From NCBI RefSeq assembly GCF_014201655.1, contig NZ_JACHEX010000001.1:310001-374000 (forward strand): DNA of 64,000 nt, written 5' to 3'. Below are positions 48,126-57,186 of this stretch, piece by piece. The stretch is from Thermosipho japonicus. GTDB lineage: Bacteria; Thermotogota; Thermotogae; Thermotogales; Fervidobacteriaceae. Position 1 is the first letter of the stretch; every line of letters starts with the position of its first letter. The position numbers were made by a program, and so were the translations under genes. Below the pieces are notes generated by a model. That model did no database searches, had not been told where the DNA came from, and worked only from the letters and a program-made list of their open reading frames with translations.

Positions 48126-48968
48126 CTAAAACAGCTCTTTAATATTCATCTTTGAAACCTTTTTAGGTTCGATTATAGCTTTATCAGAAGTCATAATTAC
48201 GACAATACCTGGTCCATGGCCTGTTTGTACACAATTTGAATGTACAACTACTCCAATAGACACTGCTCCTTTTCTAAAACCTCCAACCCCAAAACCGCTA
48301 TAATGATCTTTGATTGCTACTATATCTCCAATTTTTATCTTATCAATTCCATATTTTTTTATTTCTTCCATATCATGAGTATTAATATCATAGTCGGTTC
48401 CTGCAGGATTTGAAGAGCCTATTCCTGAACCGGTAAGATGTGCTGGAATTTCTGCAGTAACAGGAACTATTAATTTTCCATCTTTTTCCTGGATTGGTAG
48501 CTTTTCTAATAACTCTGGATCAATATTAAAGACTTTTACCTCAGGATAATCTAAAAGTTCTAATCCTTGTCCCCACGCTTTGATTTGAATCTTGTCACCT
48601 ACTTTCAACTTTTCCTTTTCGGGAAAATACACTAAAATATGGTTAATTCCACCATGCTTTCCTATCACAAACCCTTTCATTCCTTTAGCATCACCAGAAA
48701 TAACCTCCGCTTCATTTCCAATACAAGCCAAGGTCATACAAGTTGAATTAAGTTTGTCGTTACTATTTTTAGTTGAAACATCCGGTTCAATATGATCACC
48801 ATGCATTTTAAAAGCATTATCACCCAACCCAAAATTATAAGTTATTCCACCAACACCAGGAAAGTAAAATGCATTTCCTTTTCCATCAAGAACGGGGGTT
48901 CTGACCACAGGATGTGCTACTTCAACCATTATTGAAAGCTTTACTACCTTTTCTTTATTTGTAATCAT
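48126..48968 (-). CDS. DUF4438-family protein
   Basis: 280 residues, soluble, with many glycine turns. The layout (VVRTPVLDGKGNAFYFPGVGGITYN, GDAKGMKGFVIGKHGGINHILV, LTGSGIGSSNPAGTDYDI, VAIKDHYSGFGVGGFRKGAVSIGVVVH) matches the DUF4438 family, which is well represented in Thermotogales. No function is established to my knowledge. ATG follows GGGAGGTGAAAAA. It is followed by a strong terminator. Confidence 0.75.
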   Translation of the reverse strand: MITNKEKVVKLSIMVEVAHPVVRTPVLDGKGNAFYFPGVGGITYNFGLGDNAFKMHGDHIEPDVSTKNSNDKLNSTCMTLACIGNEAEVISGDAKGMKGFVIGKHGGINHILVYFPEKEKLKVGDKIQIKAWGQGLELLDYPEVKVFNIDPELLEKLPIQEKDGKLIVPVTAEIPAHLTGSGIGSSNPAGTDYDINTHDMEEIKKYGIDKIKIGDIVAIKDHYSGFGVGGFRKGAVSIGVVVHSNCVQTGHGPGIVVIMTSDKAIIEPKKVSKMNIKELF

Positions 48969-48980
48969 TTTTTCACCTCC

Positions 48981-50345
48981 CTATACTCTTTTATGTTTCC
49001 AATCACCCTTTTTGTAGAAATAGACAGCTATTAAAAATTCTGCAATATCTCCAAATGTAAATGATAGCCATAACCATATAATCGATAATCTTAATATGTA
49101 AGAAAAAATATACATGATAGGAATTTGGATAAACCATCTTGAGAAAAGACTCATGAAAAAATATGGCATATTATAACCTGAACCAGTAAATACAATGCTT
49201 ATACCGATACCATATCCAAGAAAAACTAATCCAATTACACTATATCTTAAAAATAACACCCCTATATCTATTATCTCACTTTCTTTTGTAAACAATTGCA
49301 TCATTTCTGGAGCAAATACAACTATAAGAATTACAAAAATAAATGTTAAAGTAGCTGTAAGCCAACCAGATACTTTAGCAACTTTTTCTGCACGTTCTAT
49401 CTTCTCAGCACCAAGTGTTTGACCAATTATTGCAGAGCCCCCCATTAAAAGTCCCATAAGTGGCATAAATAGAAATCCAAAAATCCTTCCACCAATGGTA
49501 TATGCTGAAACTGCTGTTGTACCATACCTAGAAACAAAATAAAGTATTATTGTTCCAGACATGTTTCTCATAAAGACTTCAAAACCATTTGGCAAACCTA
49601 CAATTATAAGCTTTTTATCAATTTCTAAGTTAAGTTTGAATAAACCTTTTATTGAAGGTTTAATATTTTCAATGCCACTAAACAAAAAGTAAAAACCTAT
49701 TAAAAATGCAACTGTTTGAGAGACAATAGTTGCCCACGCAGCACCGGTAACTCCTAAATTTAAACCTTTTAATTTCAAAACAGGAATCTTTTCAAACATA
49801 AAAATTGGATCTAAAATTATATTCAATATACTCGACAAAATCATCAAATTCATTGGAGTTTTTGAATCACCAATACTTCTCAAAGCAGTATTTACCGAAT
49901 AAGATGAAAACATAACTGGCAAGAAAAATATTCTTACATATCCATATTCAATTCCCAGACTTATAACTTCATAATCGTCTGAAAATAATCCCAATATTGG
50001 TTTTAAAAAAACAAAAAGGAAAAGACTACCTAATAATGCTATTAAAAATTTAAAAGTTATAGTCTGTTCTATAGCCAAATTAGTTCGCTTGTAGTCTTTT
50101 TTTCCAAAACTTTGCGAAATTAGAGAAATTGAACTTACTCCAATAATTTCATTTAATGCCTCAACAACCCAAAAAACTGTAGAGAAAATTCCTACACCTG
50201 CAATTGCCTTTGATGATATTTTCCCAATCCAAAAAAGATCAACAACATCATAAAACATCTGGAAAGAAAAGCCAATTGCAGTAGGAAGTCCCATAATCAA
50301 AATTTGTTTTAATATATTTCCTCTTGTTAAGTCTTTTGCTGGAAT
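48981..50345 (-). CDS. MATE-family efflux transporter, probable ATT start
   Basis: About 454 residues with twelve membrane segments and the MATE pattern (QMFYDVVDLFWIGKISSKAIAGVG, NTALRSIGDSKTPMNLM, GAAWATIVSQ, LLMGGSAIIGQTLGA). It exports drugs or other cations using a Na+ or H+ gradient. In frame before the first TTG (50298-50300), the sequence reads PAKDLTRGNILKQILIMGLPTA, the usual MATE N-terminus. The only codon at normal distance from GGGGGTG is ATT 50343-50345, so AUU initiation is likely. A minus-strand TATAAT at 50365-50370 leaves no room for an upstream ATG. Confidence 0.9.
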   Translation of the reverse strand: MPAKDLTRGNILKQILIMGLPTAIGFSFQMFYDVVDLFWIGKISSKAIAGVGIFSTVFWVVEALNEIIGVSSISLISQSFGKKDYKRTNLAIEQTITFKFLIALLGSLFLFVFLKPILGLFSDDYEVISLGIEYGYVRIFFLPVMFSSYSVNTALRSIGDSKTPMNLMILSSILNIILDPIFMFEKIPVLKLKGLNLGVTGAAWATIVSQTVAFLIGFYFLFSGIENIKPSIKGLFKLNLEIDKKLIIVGLPNGFEVFMRNMSGTIILYFVSRYGTTAVSAYTIGGRIFGFLFMPLMGLLMGGSAIIGQTLGAEKIERAEKVAKVSGWLTATLTFIFVILIVVFAPEMMQLFTKESEIIDIGVLFLRYSVIGLVFLGYGIGISIVFTGSGYNMPYFFMSLFSRWFIQIPIMYIFSYILRLSIIWLWLSFTFGDIAEFLIAVYFYKKGDWKHKRV

Positions 50346-50383
50346 ATTTTCACCCCCAAAAAAGATTATAACATTTAATATGA

Positions 50384-50389
50384 TATAAT
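50384..50389 (+). promoter_or_regulatory. -10 element reading toward the acyltransferase remnant and tdh
   Basis: TGATATAAT (50381-50389) is an extended -10 about 35 bases before the remnant ATG at 50424. It shows the truncated gene still has a promoter. Confidence 0.45.
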
Positions 50390-50423
50390 TCTAAATGCTA
50401 ACAAAATATATAGGAAGAAAAAT

Positions 50424-50567
50424 ATGCATCCTATATGGTATTTAAGACACCCACTCGGATATTTACTTAGAAAACGATACAATTTTGAAATATCTGGAAG
50501 CTTTCCAAAACCTCCATTTCTATTAATTGTAAATCACACTCAACAAGGTACATTGAAAAATCAATAA
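50424..50567 (+). pseudogene. Truncated PlsC-like acyltransferase remnant
   Basis: A 47-codon frame begins MHPIWYLRHPLGYLLRKRY and reaches PPFLLIVNHTQ, which resembles the N-terminus of 1-acylglycerol-3-phosphate acyltransferases, where NHxxxxD is catalytic. The Asp and all later blocks are absent and a stop follows. A different frame stays open from about 50538 to 50699 (TRYIEKSIKDIFKVQKLNK...), consistent with an internal deletion or frameshift. AGGAAGAAAAAT precedes ATG. Confidence 0.4.
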
Positions 50568-50726
50568 AAGATATTTTTAAAGTCCAAAAACTAAATAAAT
50601 TAAGTAAAAATAACGACATATTTAATTTAAAAAGAATATTTTCACATAACAACCTACCATGTTTATTTACTTTATTTGACATAAGTTATATAATTTAACT
50701 GGAAGTTAATCGAAAGGAGGATAAAT

Positions 50727-51758
50727 ATGAAAGCCATATTAAAAGAAACAGCAGGTCCTGGTTTTGTAATGAAAGAAGTTCCAAAGCCAGAAAAATTAGG
50801 TCCAAGAGAAGTTTTAGTAAAAATTAGGCGTGCTTCTATATGTGGAACTGATGTCCATATATACAAATGGGATGAATGGTCTCAATCAAGAATAAATCCA
50901 CCTCTAATTGTCGGTCACGAAATGGCGGGGGAAGTTGTTGCAATTGGGGACGCTGTAACACAAGTAAAGGTTGGAGATCTAGTATCTGCAGAAACACACA
51001 TTCCTTGTGAGCATTGCGTACAATGTAAAACTGGAAGAATGCACGTATGTAAAAACCTAGAAATTTTAGGTGTTGATAGAAATGGGGTTTTTACAGAATA
51101 CGCAGTAATCCCTGAAACAGTTCTATGGAGATTTTCAAAAGAAATTCCATTAGATTATGCATCGGTTATGGAACCATTTGGAAATGCAATCCATACGGCG
51201 CTTGTAACAGATCTTACAGGTAAAAAAGTTTTGATTACCGGTGCTGGACCAATAGGTTTAATGGCGATACAGGTAGCAAAGGCATCAGGTGCAAGTCTTG
51301 TTATAACCAGTGAAGTTGATCCAAATAGAATTCAAATGGCAAAGGAAAACGGTGCAGATATTGTAATTAACCCAGCAGAGCAAGATTTAGTAAAAAGTAT
51401 ATATACAATAACAGATGATGGAGTAGACATATTACTTGAAATGAGCGGAAATAAAAAGGCTTTAGAAGATGGTTTAAAATGTGTAACGATGGGAGGAGAA
51501 GCTTCACTACTTGGAATCTTTGGTGGCAGTATTGATATCAATCTAGACTCTCTTGTCATAATGAGAGGAATCACTATTTATGGAATCACAGGAAGAAAAA
51601 TGTTTGATACATGGAAGGTTGCAGATGAACTTTTAAAAAGTAAAAAGGTTGACCTTTCAAAAGTTGTTACTCATGTTCTTCCATTTGAAGATTGGGAAAA
51701 AGGTTTTGAATTAATGTTAAACAAACAATGTGGAAAAGTTGTTCTAAATCTTGATTAG
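50727..51758 (+). CDS. tdh: L-threonine 3-dehydrogenase
   Basis: 343 residues, a zinc medium-chain dehydrogenase. The catalytic zinc site uses Cys39 ([15 protein letters not shown]) and GHEMAGE, the structural zinc [15 protein letters not shown], and the Rossmann loop is GAGPIGLM. The tdh family marker near [13 protein letters not shown] separates it from sorbitol dehydrogenases. It oxidises threonine to 2-amino-3-ketobutyrate with NAD+. ATG follows AAAGGAGGATAAAT. kbl follows 11 bases later, completing the pathway. Confidence 0.95.
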   Translation: MKAILKETAGPGFVMKEVPKPEKLGPREVLVKIRRASICGTDVHIYKWDEWSQSRINPPLIVGHEMAGEVVAIGDAVTQVKVGDLVSAETHIPCEHCVQCKTGRMHVCKNLEILGVDRNGVFTEYAVIPETVLWRFSKEIPLDYASVMEPFGNAIHTALVTDLTGKKVLITGAGPIGLMAIQVAKASGASLVITSEVDPNRIQMAKENGADIVINPAEQDLVKSIYTITDDGVDILLEMSGNKKALEDGLKCVTMGGEASLLGIFGGSIDINLDSLVIMRGITIYGITGRKMFDTWKVADELLKSKKVDLSKVVTHVLPFEDWEKGFELMLNKQCGKVVLNLD

Positions 51759-51769
51759 GGGGTGTAAGT

Positions 51770-52945
51770 ATGTTTGATTACTCTATTTTTTCAAAAGAAC
51801 TTGAAAGCTTAAAAGAACAAGGCCTTTATACATACATTAAAACTCTTGAATCACCACAGGGTGCATGGTTAACAATTAATGGTAAAAAAGTACTAAATTT
51901 GTGCTCAAACAACTATTTAGGATTTGCAAATGAAGAACGTCTTAAAAAAGCAGCAATAGAAGCAATTGAAAAATGGGGTGTAGGACCTGGTGCAGTAAGA
52001 ACCATTGCAGGTACTTTCTCCTTGCACAACGAACTTGAGAAAACTCTTGCCGAGTTTAAAAAAGTAGAAGCTACAATATTCTTACAATCAGGATTTGTCG
52101 CAAACCAAGCTGTTATTCCTGCAATTACTAATGAAGAAGATGCAATATTGTCGGATGAACTTAACCATGCAAGTATAATAGATGGGGTAAGACTCTCCAA
52201 GGCAAAAAGATACGTATGGAAACATAGAGACGTTAAAGACCTTGAAGAAAAATTAAAAGAAGCAAAAGACGCAAGAAGAAAGCTAATTATCACCGACGGT
52301 GTATTTAGTATGGATGGGGATCTTGCTCCTCTTCCAGAAATTGTTGAACTTGCTGAAAAGTACAATGCAATGGTCATGGTAGATGATGCCCACGGAGAAG
52401 GAGTGCTTGGAAGCCACGGAAGAGGAATTGTAGATCACTTTGGACTTCATGGACGTGTTGATATAGAAATCGGAACATTATCAAAGGCCTTCGGTGTACT
52501 AGGAGGATATGTAGCTGGTAAAAAGGAGCTTATTGATTATCTTAAACAAAAAGCAAGACCATTCTTGTTCAGTAGTCCACTATCACCTGCCGATACAGCG
52601 GCAGCACTTGAAGCTACCAAAATACTTCAAGAATCAGATGATAGGGTAAAAAGACTTTGGGACAACGCAAAGTATTTCAAAGAAGAAATGAAAAAATTAG
52701 GATTTGACACAGGGGAAAGTGAAACTCCTATAACACCAGTTATGCTGTACGATGCAAAATTATCCACCAACTTTAGTAAAGAACTTTTCGAAGAAGGAAT
52801 CTTTGCACAATCAATAGGATATCCAACCGTTCCAAAAGGAAAAGCAAGAATAAGAGTAATGATAAGCGCTGTTCACACGAAAGAAGATCTTGACTTTGCC
52901 CTTGAAAAATTTGAAAAAGTTGGAAAAAAATTAGGTGTTATATGA
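51770..52945 (+). CDS. kbl: Glycine C-acetyltransferase (2-amino-3-ketobutyrate CoA ligase)
   Basis: 391 residues, a PLP-dependent alpha-oxoamine synthase. Markers are [44 protein letters not shown] and the PLP lysine in [14 protein letters not shown]. With Tdh it splits threonine to glycine and acetyl-CoA. ATG follows GGGGGTGTAAGT; the two genes form one operon with a terminator at the end. Confidence 0.95.
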   Translation: MFDYSIFSKELESLKEQGLYTYIKTLESPQGAWLTINGKKVLNLCSNNYLGFANEERLKKAAIEAIEKWGVGPGAVRTIAGTFSLHNELEKTLAEFKKVEATIFLQSGFVANQAVIPAITNEEDAILSDELNHASIIDGVRLSKAKRYVWKHRDVKDLEEKLKEAKDARRKLIITDGVFSMDGDLAPLPEIVELAEKYNAMVMVDDAHGEGVLGSHGRGIVDHFGLHGRVDIEIGTLSKAFGVLGGYVAGKKELIDYLKQKARPFLFSSPLSPADTAAALEATKILQESDDRVKRLWDNAKYFKEEMKKLGFDTGESETPITPVMLYDAKLSTNFSKELFEEGIFAQSIGYPTVPKGKARIRVMISAVHTKEDLDFALEKFEKVGKKLGVI

Positions 52946-52952
52946 AAGTAAA

Positions 52953-52980
52953 AAACCTCCGAAGGAAACTTCGGAGGTTT
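52953..52980. terminator. Bidirectional terminator between kbl and gdpD
   Basis: AAACCTCCGAAG (52953-52964), GAAA loop, CTTCGGAGGTTT (52969-52980) followed by TTTTTTT on plus; A-run before it serves the minus strand. It overlaps the gdpD stop. Confidence 0.92.
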
Positions 52981-53671
52981 ATTTTTTTAAGTATTCAACC
53001 ATTTTTTCAACTGAATTAGTAATTATAATATCCGTAAAGTCCTTAATTGCTTCTACCTCTTCTATCTTATTCACCGTCCAAAAGACAATCTTTTTTCCTA
53101 TTCCCTTTAGATATTTTACCAACATAAAAAATTTCTTCTTATCAATATATAATAGCTCAATTGGCAAATGAGCACTATATATATTATGATTTTCAAAAAG
53201 CTCTCTTATATTTTCAAAACTCAAATTTTGGTGTCTTTCATCAAATAAAAGCCCAAATTTTTCATCTTTATACTTTTCAGCACATTTTAATATAATTTCA
53301 TGTTCAAATGAGCTAAAGATTATATCATGCTTTTTGTTTTCAATAACGTATTCTACTATTTTTTCTCCCTTTTCTTTATCCTTTACTTCCACATTTATTA
53401 ATTTTTCTTTTGGCAAAACATTGAATACTTCAACAAGTTCAGGTACTGGCGCTACCTTTTTAATATCTTTCAAAAAAGATTTTGTTACCTCTAAATCCAC
53501 ATTAAATACCCTTTTTAGATTAGAATCATGCGTTACAACTATTTTCTCATCTAACGTCATATAAACATCAAGTTCTACACCATCTGCTCCATAATCAATT
53601 GCACCTTTAAATGAATCAATAGTATTTTCAATATACTTTTCAGGATAACCTCTATGTCCCAAAATTTTCAT
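52979..53671 (-). CDS. Glycerophosphodiester phosphodiesterase
   Basis: 230 residues from ATG 53669-53671 (GAGGTGAGATGC upstream; the earlier GTG lies on the ribosome binding site). The TIM-barrel motifs are LGHRGYPEKYIENT, DGVELDVYMTLDEKIVVTHD and NVEVKD. It cleaves glycerophosphodiesters to glycerol-3-phosphate and an alcohol. No signal peptide, so it acts in the cytoplasm. Confidence 0.93.
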   Translation of the reverse strand: MKILGHRGYPEKYIENTIDSFKGAIDYGADGVELDVYMTLDEKIVVTHDSNLKRVFNVDLEVTKSFLKDIKKVAPVPELVEVFNVLPKEKLINVEVKDKEKGEKIVEYVIENKKHDIIFSSFEHEIILKCAEKYKDEKFGLLFDERHQNLSFENIRELFENHNIYSAHLPIELLYIDKKKFFMLVKYLKGIGKKIVFWTVNKIEEVEAIKDFTDIIITNSVEKMVEYLKK

Positions 53672-53694
53672 GCATCTCACCTCTCATATAATAG

Positions 53695-53723
53695 TTGAAA
53701 AATTAAAAAAATACTGTTAGAAT
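53695..53723 (+). promoter_or_regulatory. Promoter of the diguanylate cyclase gene
   Basis: TTGAAA (53695-53700), 17-base spacer, extended TGT-TAGAAT (-10 at 53718-53723). Predicted transcription start near 53730. No ATG, GTG or TTG at normal distance from the AAGGGGG ribosome binding site (53735-53741) exists in the leader, which bears on the ATT start call. Confidence 0.7.
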
Positions 53724-53749
53724 AAAAGTGTAATAAGGGGGTAATAAAA

Positions 53750-55294
53750 ATTAAAACTTTAATAAAAATTGCTTTAACTTTAGTGTTTTCATCTATTTTT
53801 GTTTTAGTTTTAATAAATTTATACAATTATTCATTAAAAGTCGAAGGACTGAAAATCGAAAGTTTTTCAGTTGTTGAAAACTCTAATAAATATGGCAAAA
53901 ATTTGAAAATACCTTTCTTCTTTTTGCTAAAAAAGCCCTTAAGTATTTCTTTGGGGGCAAAATTAGATAATGTACCTAAAAATTCATATCTATATATCCC
54001 TCAGGTTGATGCTTCCTATATTGAAATATATATTAATGACATATTAATTAAAAAAATAGGGTATAAAAACAAAATAGGGCACTTTTTTTATTCACCATTT
54101 TTAATAACTTTGCCGGATGAATCTAGAGAATTAAAAATAAAAATGTCAGGAACATATGAGCTAGGCATCGACTTTCCAATATTTATAATTCAAGAAAATC
54201 AACTTCCAAAATATTGGACATTAAAAATTTTAACATTTTATCTAGTAATATTTTTGATGGGAACATTGTTATCACTTTCAATTATATTACTCTTATTTTC
54301 CATCAATTCAAAAAGAAACGAAAAGAAATTATTCTTACATTTTTCATTAGCTTCTATTCTTGGAATAATATGGCTCTTTGATACATTACCGCTTCCAATT
54401 TTTGATTCAATAGAAAATTTTTCTTTATTTAAAAAAATTACTTTAGTTAGTCTTTATCTATCTTTTTTATTCCTTTCAAAAGGTAGTTTTATATACTTTA
54501 ACTACAATGGATTATTTGGTAAGACCTTAACTTTTCTCTATTATGTTTCATGCATTATCTTAATATTTTCACCTTCAGTCTACCACACTCACATATTCCA
54601 TAATTACCTTTCTGTAATTTTTGTTCTTAATGCAGTATTTTTGATTTATCTTTTTTTCAAGTCAAACACAAAAAAATCACTTACTTTACTCTTTATTTTA
54701 TCATCATTTATTTTAACAGCAATACATGATGTAATTGTTCTAATCTTTGATATTGAAACCAAATTTTTGAGCCCCTTAGGCGTTCTTATACTATTTTTTG
54801 TATTTTCTTATATAATTATCTCAAGCTATAAAGAAACTGTAAAAGAAAAGCACATATACTATAAAAAAAGCGTTTTTGATAATCTAACAAAAGCATATAA
54901 TAGAAATATATTTGACTTTGAAAAATTCAATGAATCTGATCTTTTTATATACATCGATATTAATAAACTAAAGGAAATAAACGATACTCTCGGACATAAA
55001 TATGGTGATAAAGTACTTAAAAAATTCTCGCAAATCGTCAAAAATAACATAAGAAAAGATGATCTACTAATCAGACTTGGCGGTGATGAATTCCTTATTG
55101 TGCTTAAAAACTGTTCTAAGAGAAAAGGAAAAATAACAATTAATAGAATACTAAATGAATTTAGAAATAGTGATGAAACTTCACCAACCTTTTCGTGGGG
55201 TATAATTCGATACAAGGATTCACTTGAAAAAACCCTTGAATCCGGAGATCTACTTATGTATAAAATGAAAAATAAATATAAATACAGGAATTAA
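53750..55294 (+). CDS. Diguanylate cyclase (GGDEF) with 7TM sensor, probable ATT start
   Basis: About 514 residues. An N-terminal membrane segment, an external beta-rich domain (about 35-150) and seven further membrane segments (about 160-370) resemble 7TMR-DISM receptors. The C-terminal GGDEF domain has KSVFDNLTKAYNRN, FIYIDINKLKEINDTLGH, LIRLGGDEFLIVL and SWGIIRY; the catalytic GGDEF is intact. It makes cyclic di-GMP. The first GTG (53783) lacks a ribosome binding site, while ATT 53750 lies 8 bases after AAGGGGG and gives the natural N-terminus MKTLIKIALTLVFSS. It opposes the HD-GYP regulator in the same pathway. Confidence 0.9.
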   Translation: MKTLIKIALTLVFSSIFVLVLINLYNYSLKVEGLKIESFSVVENSNKYGKNLKIPFFFLLKKPLSISLGAKLDNVPKNSYLYIPQVDASYIEIYINDILIKKIGYKNKIGHFFYSPFLITLPDESRELKIKMSGTYELGIDFPIFIIQENQLPKYWTLKILTFYLVIFLMGTLLSLSIILLLFSINSKRNEKKLFLHFSLASILGIIWLFDTLPLPIFDSIENFSLFKKITLVSLYLSFLFLSKGSFIYFNYNGLFGKTLTFLYYVSCIILIFSPSVYHTHIFHNYLSVIFVLNAVFLIYLFFKSNTKKSLTLLFILSSFILTAIHDVIVLIFDIETKFLSPLGVLILFFVFSYIIISSYKETVKEKHIYYKKSVFDNLTKAYNRNIFDFEKFNESDLFIYIDINKLKEINDTLGHKYGDKVLKKFSQIVKNNIRKDDLLIRLGGDEFLIVLKNCSKRKGKITINRILNEFRNSDETSPTFSWGIIRYKDSLEKTLESGDLLMYKMKNKYKYRN

Positions 55295-56284
55295 TTATTT
55301 TTCTTCAAATTTAATCTTCTCCATTAATCTTGCTTGTCTTCTAAATTCATTTGCATCCATTTCCTTTAAAATAAATCTTGCAAGAAAATATTGAAAAGGC
55401 AACCACGTAACATGTCCAGAGAATATGACATGCCTTCTTGGTTTTCCAAGCATCTCCCATAACATTTTTCTAGTCGATTTTGGCAAAGCTTTATCAAACA
55501 AGGCCTCAATAAATATTATTCTTTCAGTTTTTACAAATTTTGCGTACGCAATTGGATCTATTTTCAAGAATGGATGTATATCACTTTGCTGCATTTGCTT
55601 TACATTTTCAAATTTTTTCAATTTTTCTATATCATTCTTGAACCTCTCCAAGAATTCTTCTTTATGTATTATATCTCCACCAAACCCTTTTTTAATTTCC
55701 CTTCTCATAAAAGCAAGCGTTGGTGAGTACCAAATTAACGTTCCAACATCACCACCGGTTGTCATCAAAATTGTCTTTTTAAAGTCATCTGTCAATGAAT
55801 TAAGTATTACACTTAACATCCCACCAAGACAAAATCCAAGCAAACAATTATTTTCATGCCACAAATCTAAATTTTTTGCAAGATTTAAAACACTTAATGT
55901 ATCAACAACAGCATGTTCCCAAAATCTGGTAGCACGTTCAACATCGGTTGAAAAATAATCTTTCCCACTTACCGATCTATCTGCTACTCTTGTAAAATTA
56001 CCTGGAAGTATTGGAACAATTGTTCTAACCCCTGCATTAGCAAGATGTGTACCCATCCAAAGTAAAAATGGAATATTACTTGTTCCCAGTCCATGCAGAA
56101 TCATTAAACTTCCAGCAATATCTCTTTTAGGTTCAAACAAGTAAGTTTCAACTATCTCTGTTCCCTTTTCTGCAAATTTATATTGAGTTGGAAATTTAAT
56201 AAATGACACTCGAAAATTCTTTGATTTTAGTATATAACCAGATGTATATTCTGGCATTGAAAAATCAAAATCAAAACTAATCAT
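55295..56284 (-). CDS. Alpha/beta hydrolase with cysteine at the nucleophile position
   Basis: 329 residues. The fold shows ILHGLGTSN (oxyanion), LLGFCLGGML (nucleophile elbow with Cys rather than Ser) and SGHVTWLPF near the end with the catalytic His. GxCxG is found in PHA synthases and dienelactone hydrolases. The PHA synthase branch is suggested by VPILPGNF and the length, but I am unsure. ATG 56282-56284 follows AAAGGGTGATGGAT and overlaps the upstream hydrolase by 8 bases. Confidence 0.75.
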   Translation of the reverse strand: MISFDFDFSMPEYTSGYILKSKNFRVSFIKFPTQYKFAEKGTEIVETYLFEPKRDIAGSLMILHGLGTSNIPFLLWMGTHLANAGVRTIVPILPGNFTRVADRSVSGKDYFSTDVERATRFWEHAVVDTLSVLNLAKNLDLWHENNCLLGFCLGGMLSVILNSLTDDFKKTILMTTGGDVGTLIWYSPTLAFMRREIKKGFGGDIIHKEEFLERFKNDIEKLKKFENVKQMQQSDIHPFLKIDPIAYAKFVKTERIIFIEALFDKALPKSTRKMLWEMLGKPRRHVIFSGHVTWLPFQYFLARFILKEMDANEFRRQARLMEKIKFEEK

Positions 56285-57176
56285 ATCCATCACCCTTTAA
56301 AAAATCAATTGTTTTTAGTAAAATACTTTTTGTTTTTTCATCTTTCAAAATAAACTCAAATCCATGATCCCCAAATGGATGAAGTAGTAACCTCGCTTTA
56401 TTTGAAAAACTTCGCAACTTTTTATACATTTTTACTGATGAAATATAAGGTACAACCTTATCTTTCATACCATGGACTAATAATATTGGCACAACACCTT
56501 TTTCCACATAAGAAATAGGCGAATAATATTTGTAAACATCTTTTGATTTTGACGGAAATCTTTTTAAAGTTGTAGAAACCGCAAATCTTGCAAATAAAGA
56601 TTCACTCTTCCATATATCTAGTAAATCACAGGGAGAATAATACGCAACTATATTTTCCAGTTCTATTTTATGTTTCAATCCAAAATATAAAGCAAGATGG
56701 CCTCCAGCCGAAAGTCCCATTAAGCTTATCTTTTTAACATTTATATTATTCTTTACAAAATTATATGCATCTGATAAATCCTCCACAAGTTGCTCAATTT
56801 CATTTAGAAAACCGTATCTATAATCTATTGCGGCAACTATAAAACCTTTCGAGACAAGAAATCTATACCATGATACGTTATTAGGTTGTCTTCTATATCC
56901 ACTAATCCAACCACCACCATGTGCAAACAAAATAAGATGTTCAGATTTTTCCTTTGGAAAATAAACATCAAGCCACAAATTTTTCTTATATTCAAAAGTT
57001 TCTTTTCTACTCCATGGTTTCTTATCAAGTTTAAAAGGTAATTTACCAAGTAGAGATTTTCTAATAACTGGTATTTGTAATATAAAAAGTATTAACAATG
57101 TAAGGGTAAAATGCGAAATCGATAAAATCATTAAAAAAATATAAACAAAATACTTAATAAAAATTTTAAAATTCAT
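56277..57176 (-). CDS. Membrane-anchored alpha/beta hydrolase (esterase, HGGGW type)
   Basis: 299 residues from ATG 57174-57176 (CCAGGTGATAAG upstream). An N-terminal membrane segment (IKYFVYIFLMILSISHFTLT) precedes a hormone-sensitive-lipase/BD-FAE-like domain: LFAHGGGWISGYR (oxyanion), GLSAGGHLALYFG (nucleophile Ser), LLVHGMKDKVVPY (acid) and HPFGDHGFEF (His). It probably cleaves carboxyl or acetyl esters. It forms an operon with the second hydrolase. Confidence 0.87.
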   Translation of the reverse strand: MNFKIFIKYFVYIFLMILSISHFTLTLLILFILQIPVIRKSLLGKLPFKLDKKPWSRKETFEYKKNLWLDVYFPKEKSEHLILFAHGGGWISGYRRQPNNVSWYRFLVSKGFIVAAIDYRYGFLNEIEQLVEDLSDAYNFVKNNINVKKISLMGLSAGGHLALYFGLKHKIELENIVAYYSPCDLLDIWKSESLFARFAVSTTLKRFPSKSKDVYKYYSPISYVEKGVVPILLVHGMKDKVVPYISSVKMYKKLRSFSNKARLLLHPFGDHGFEFILKDEKTKSILLKTIDFLKGDGYD

Positions 57177-57186
57177 CTTATCACCT

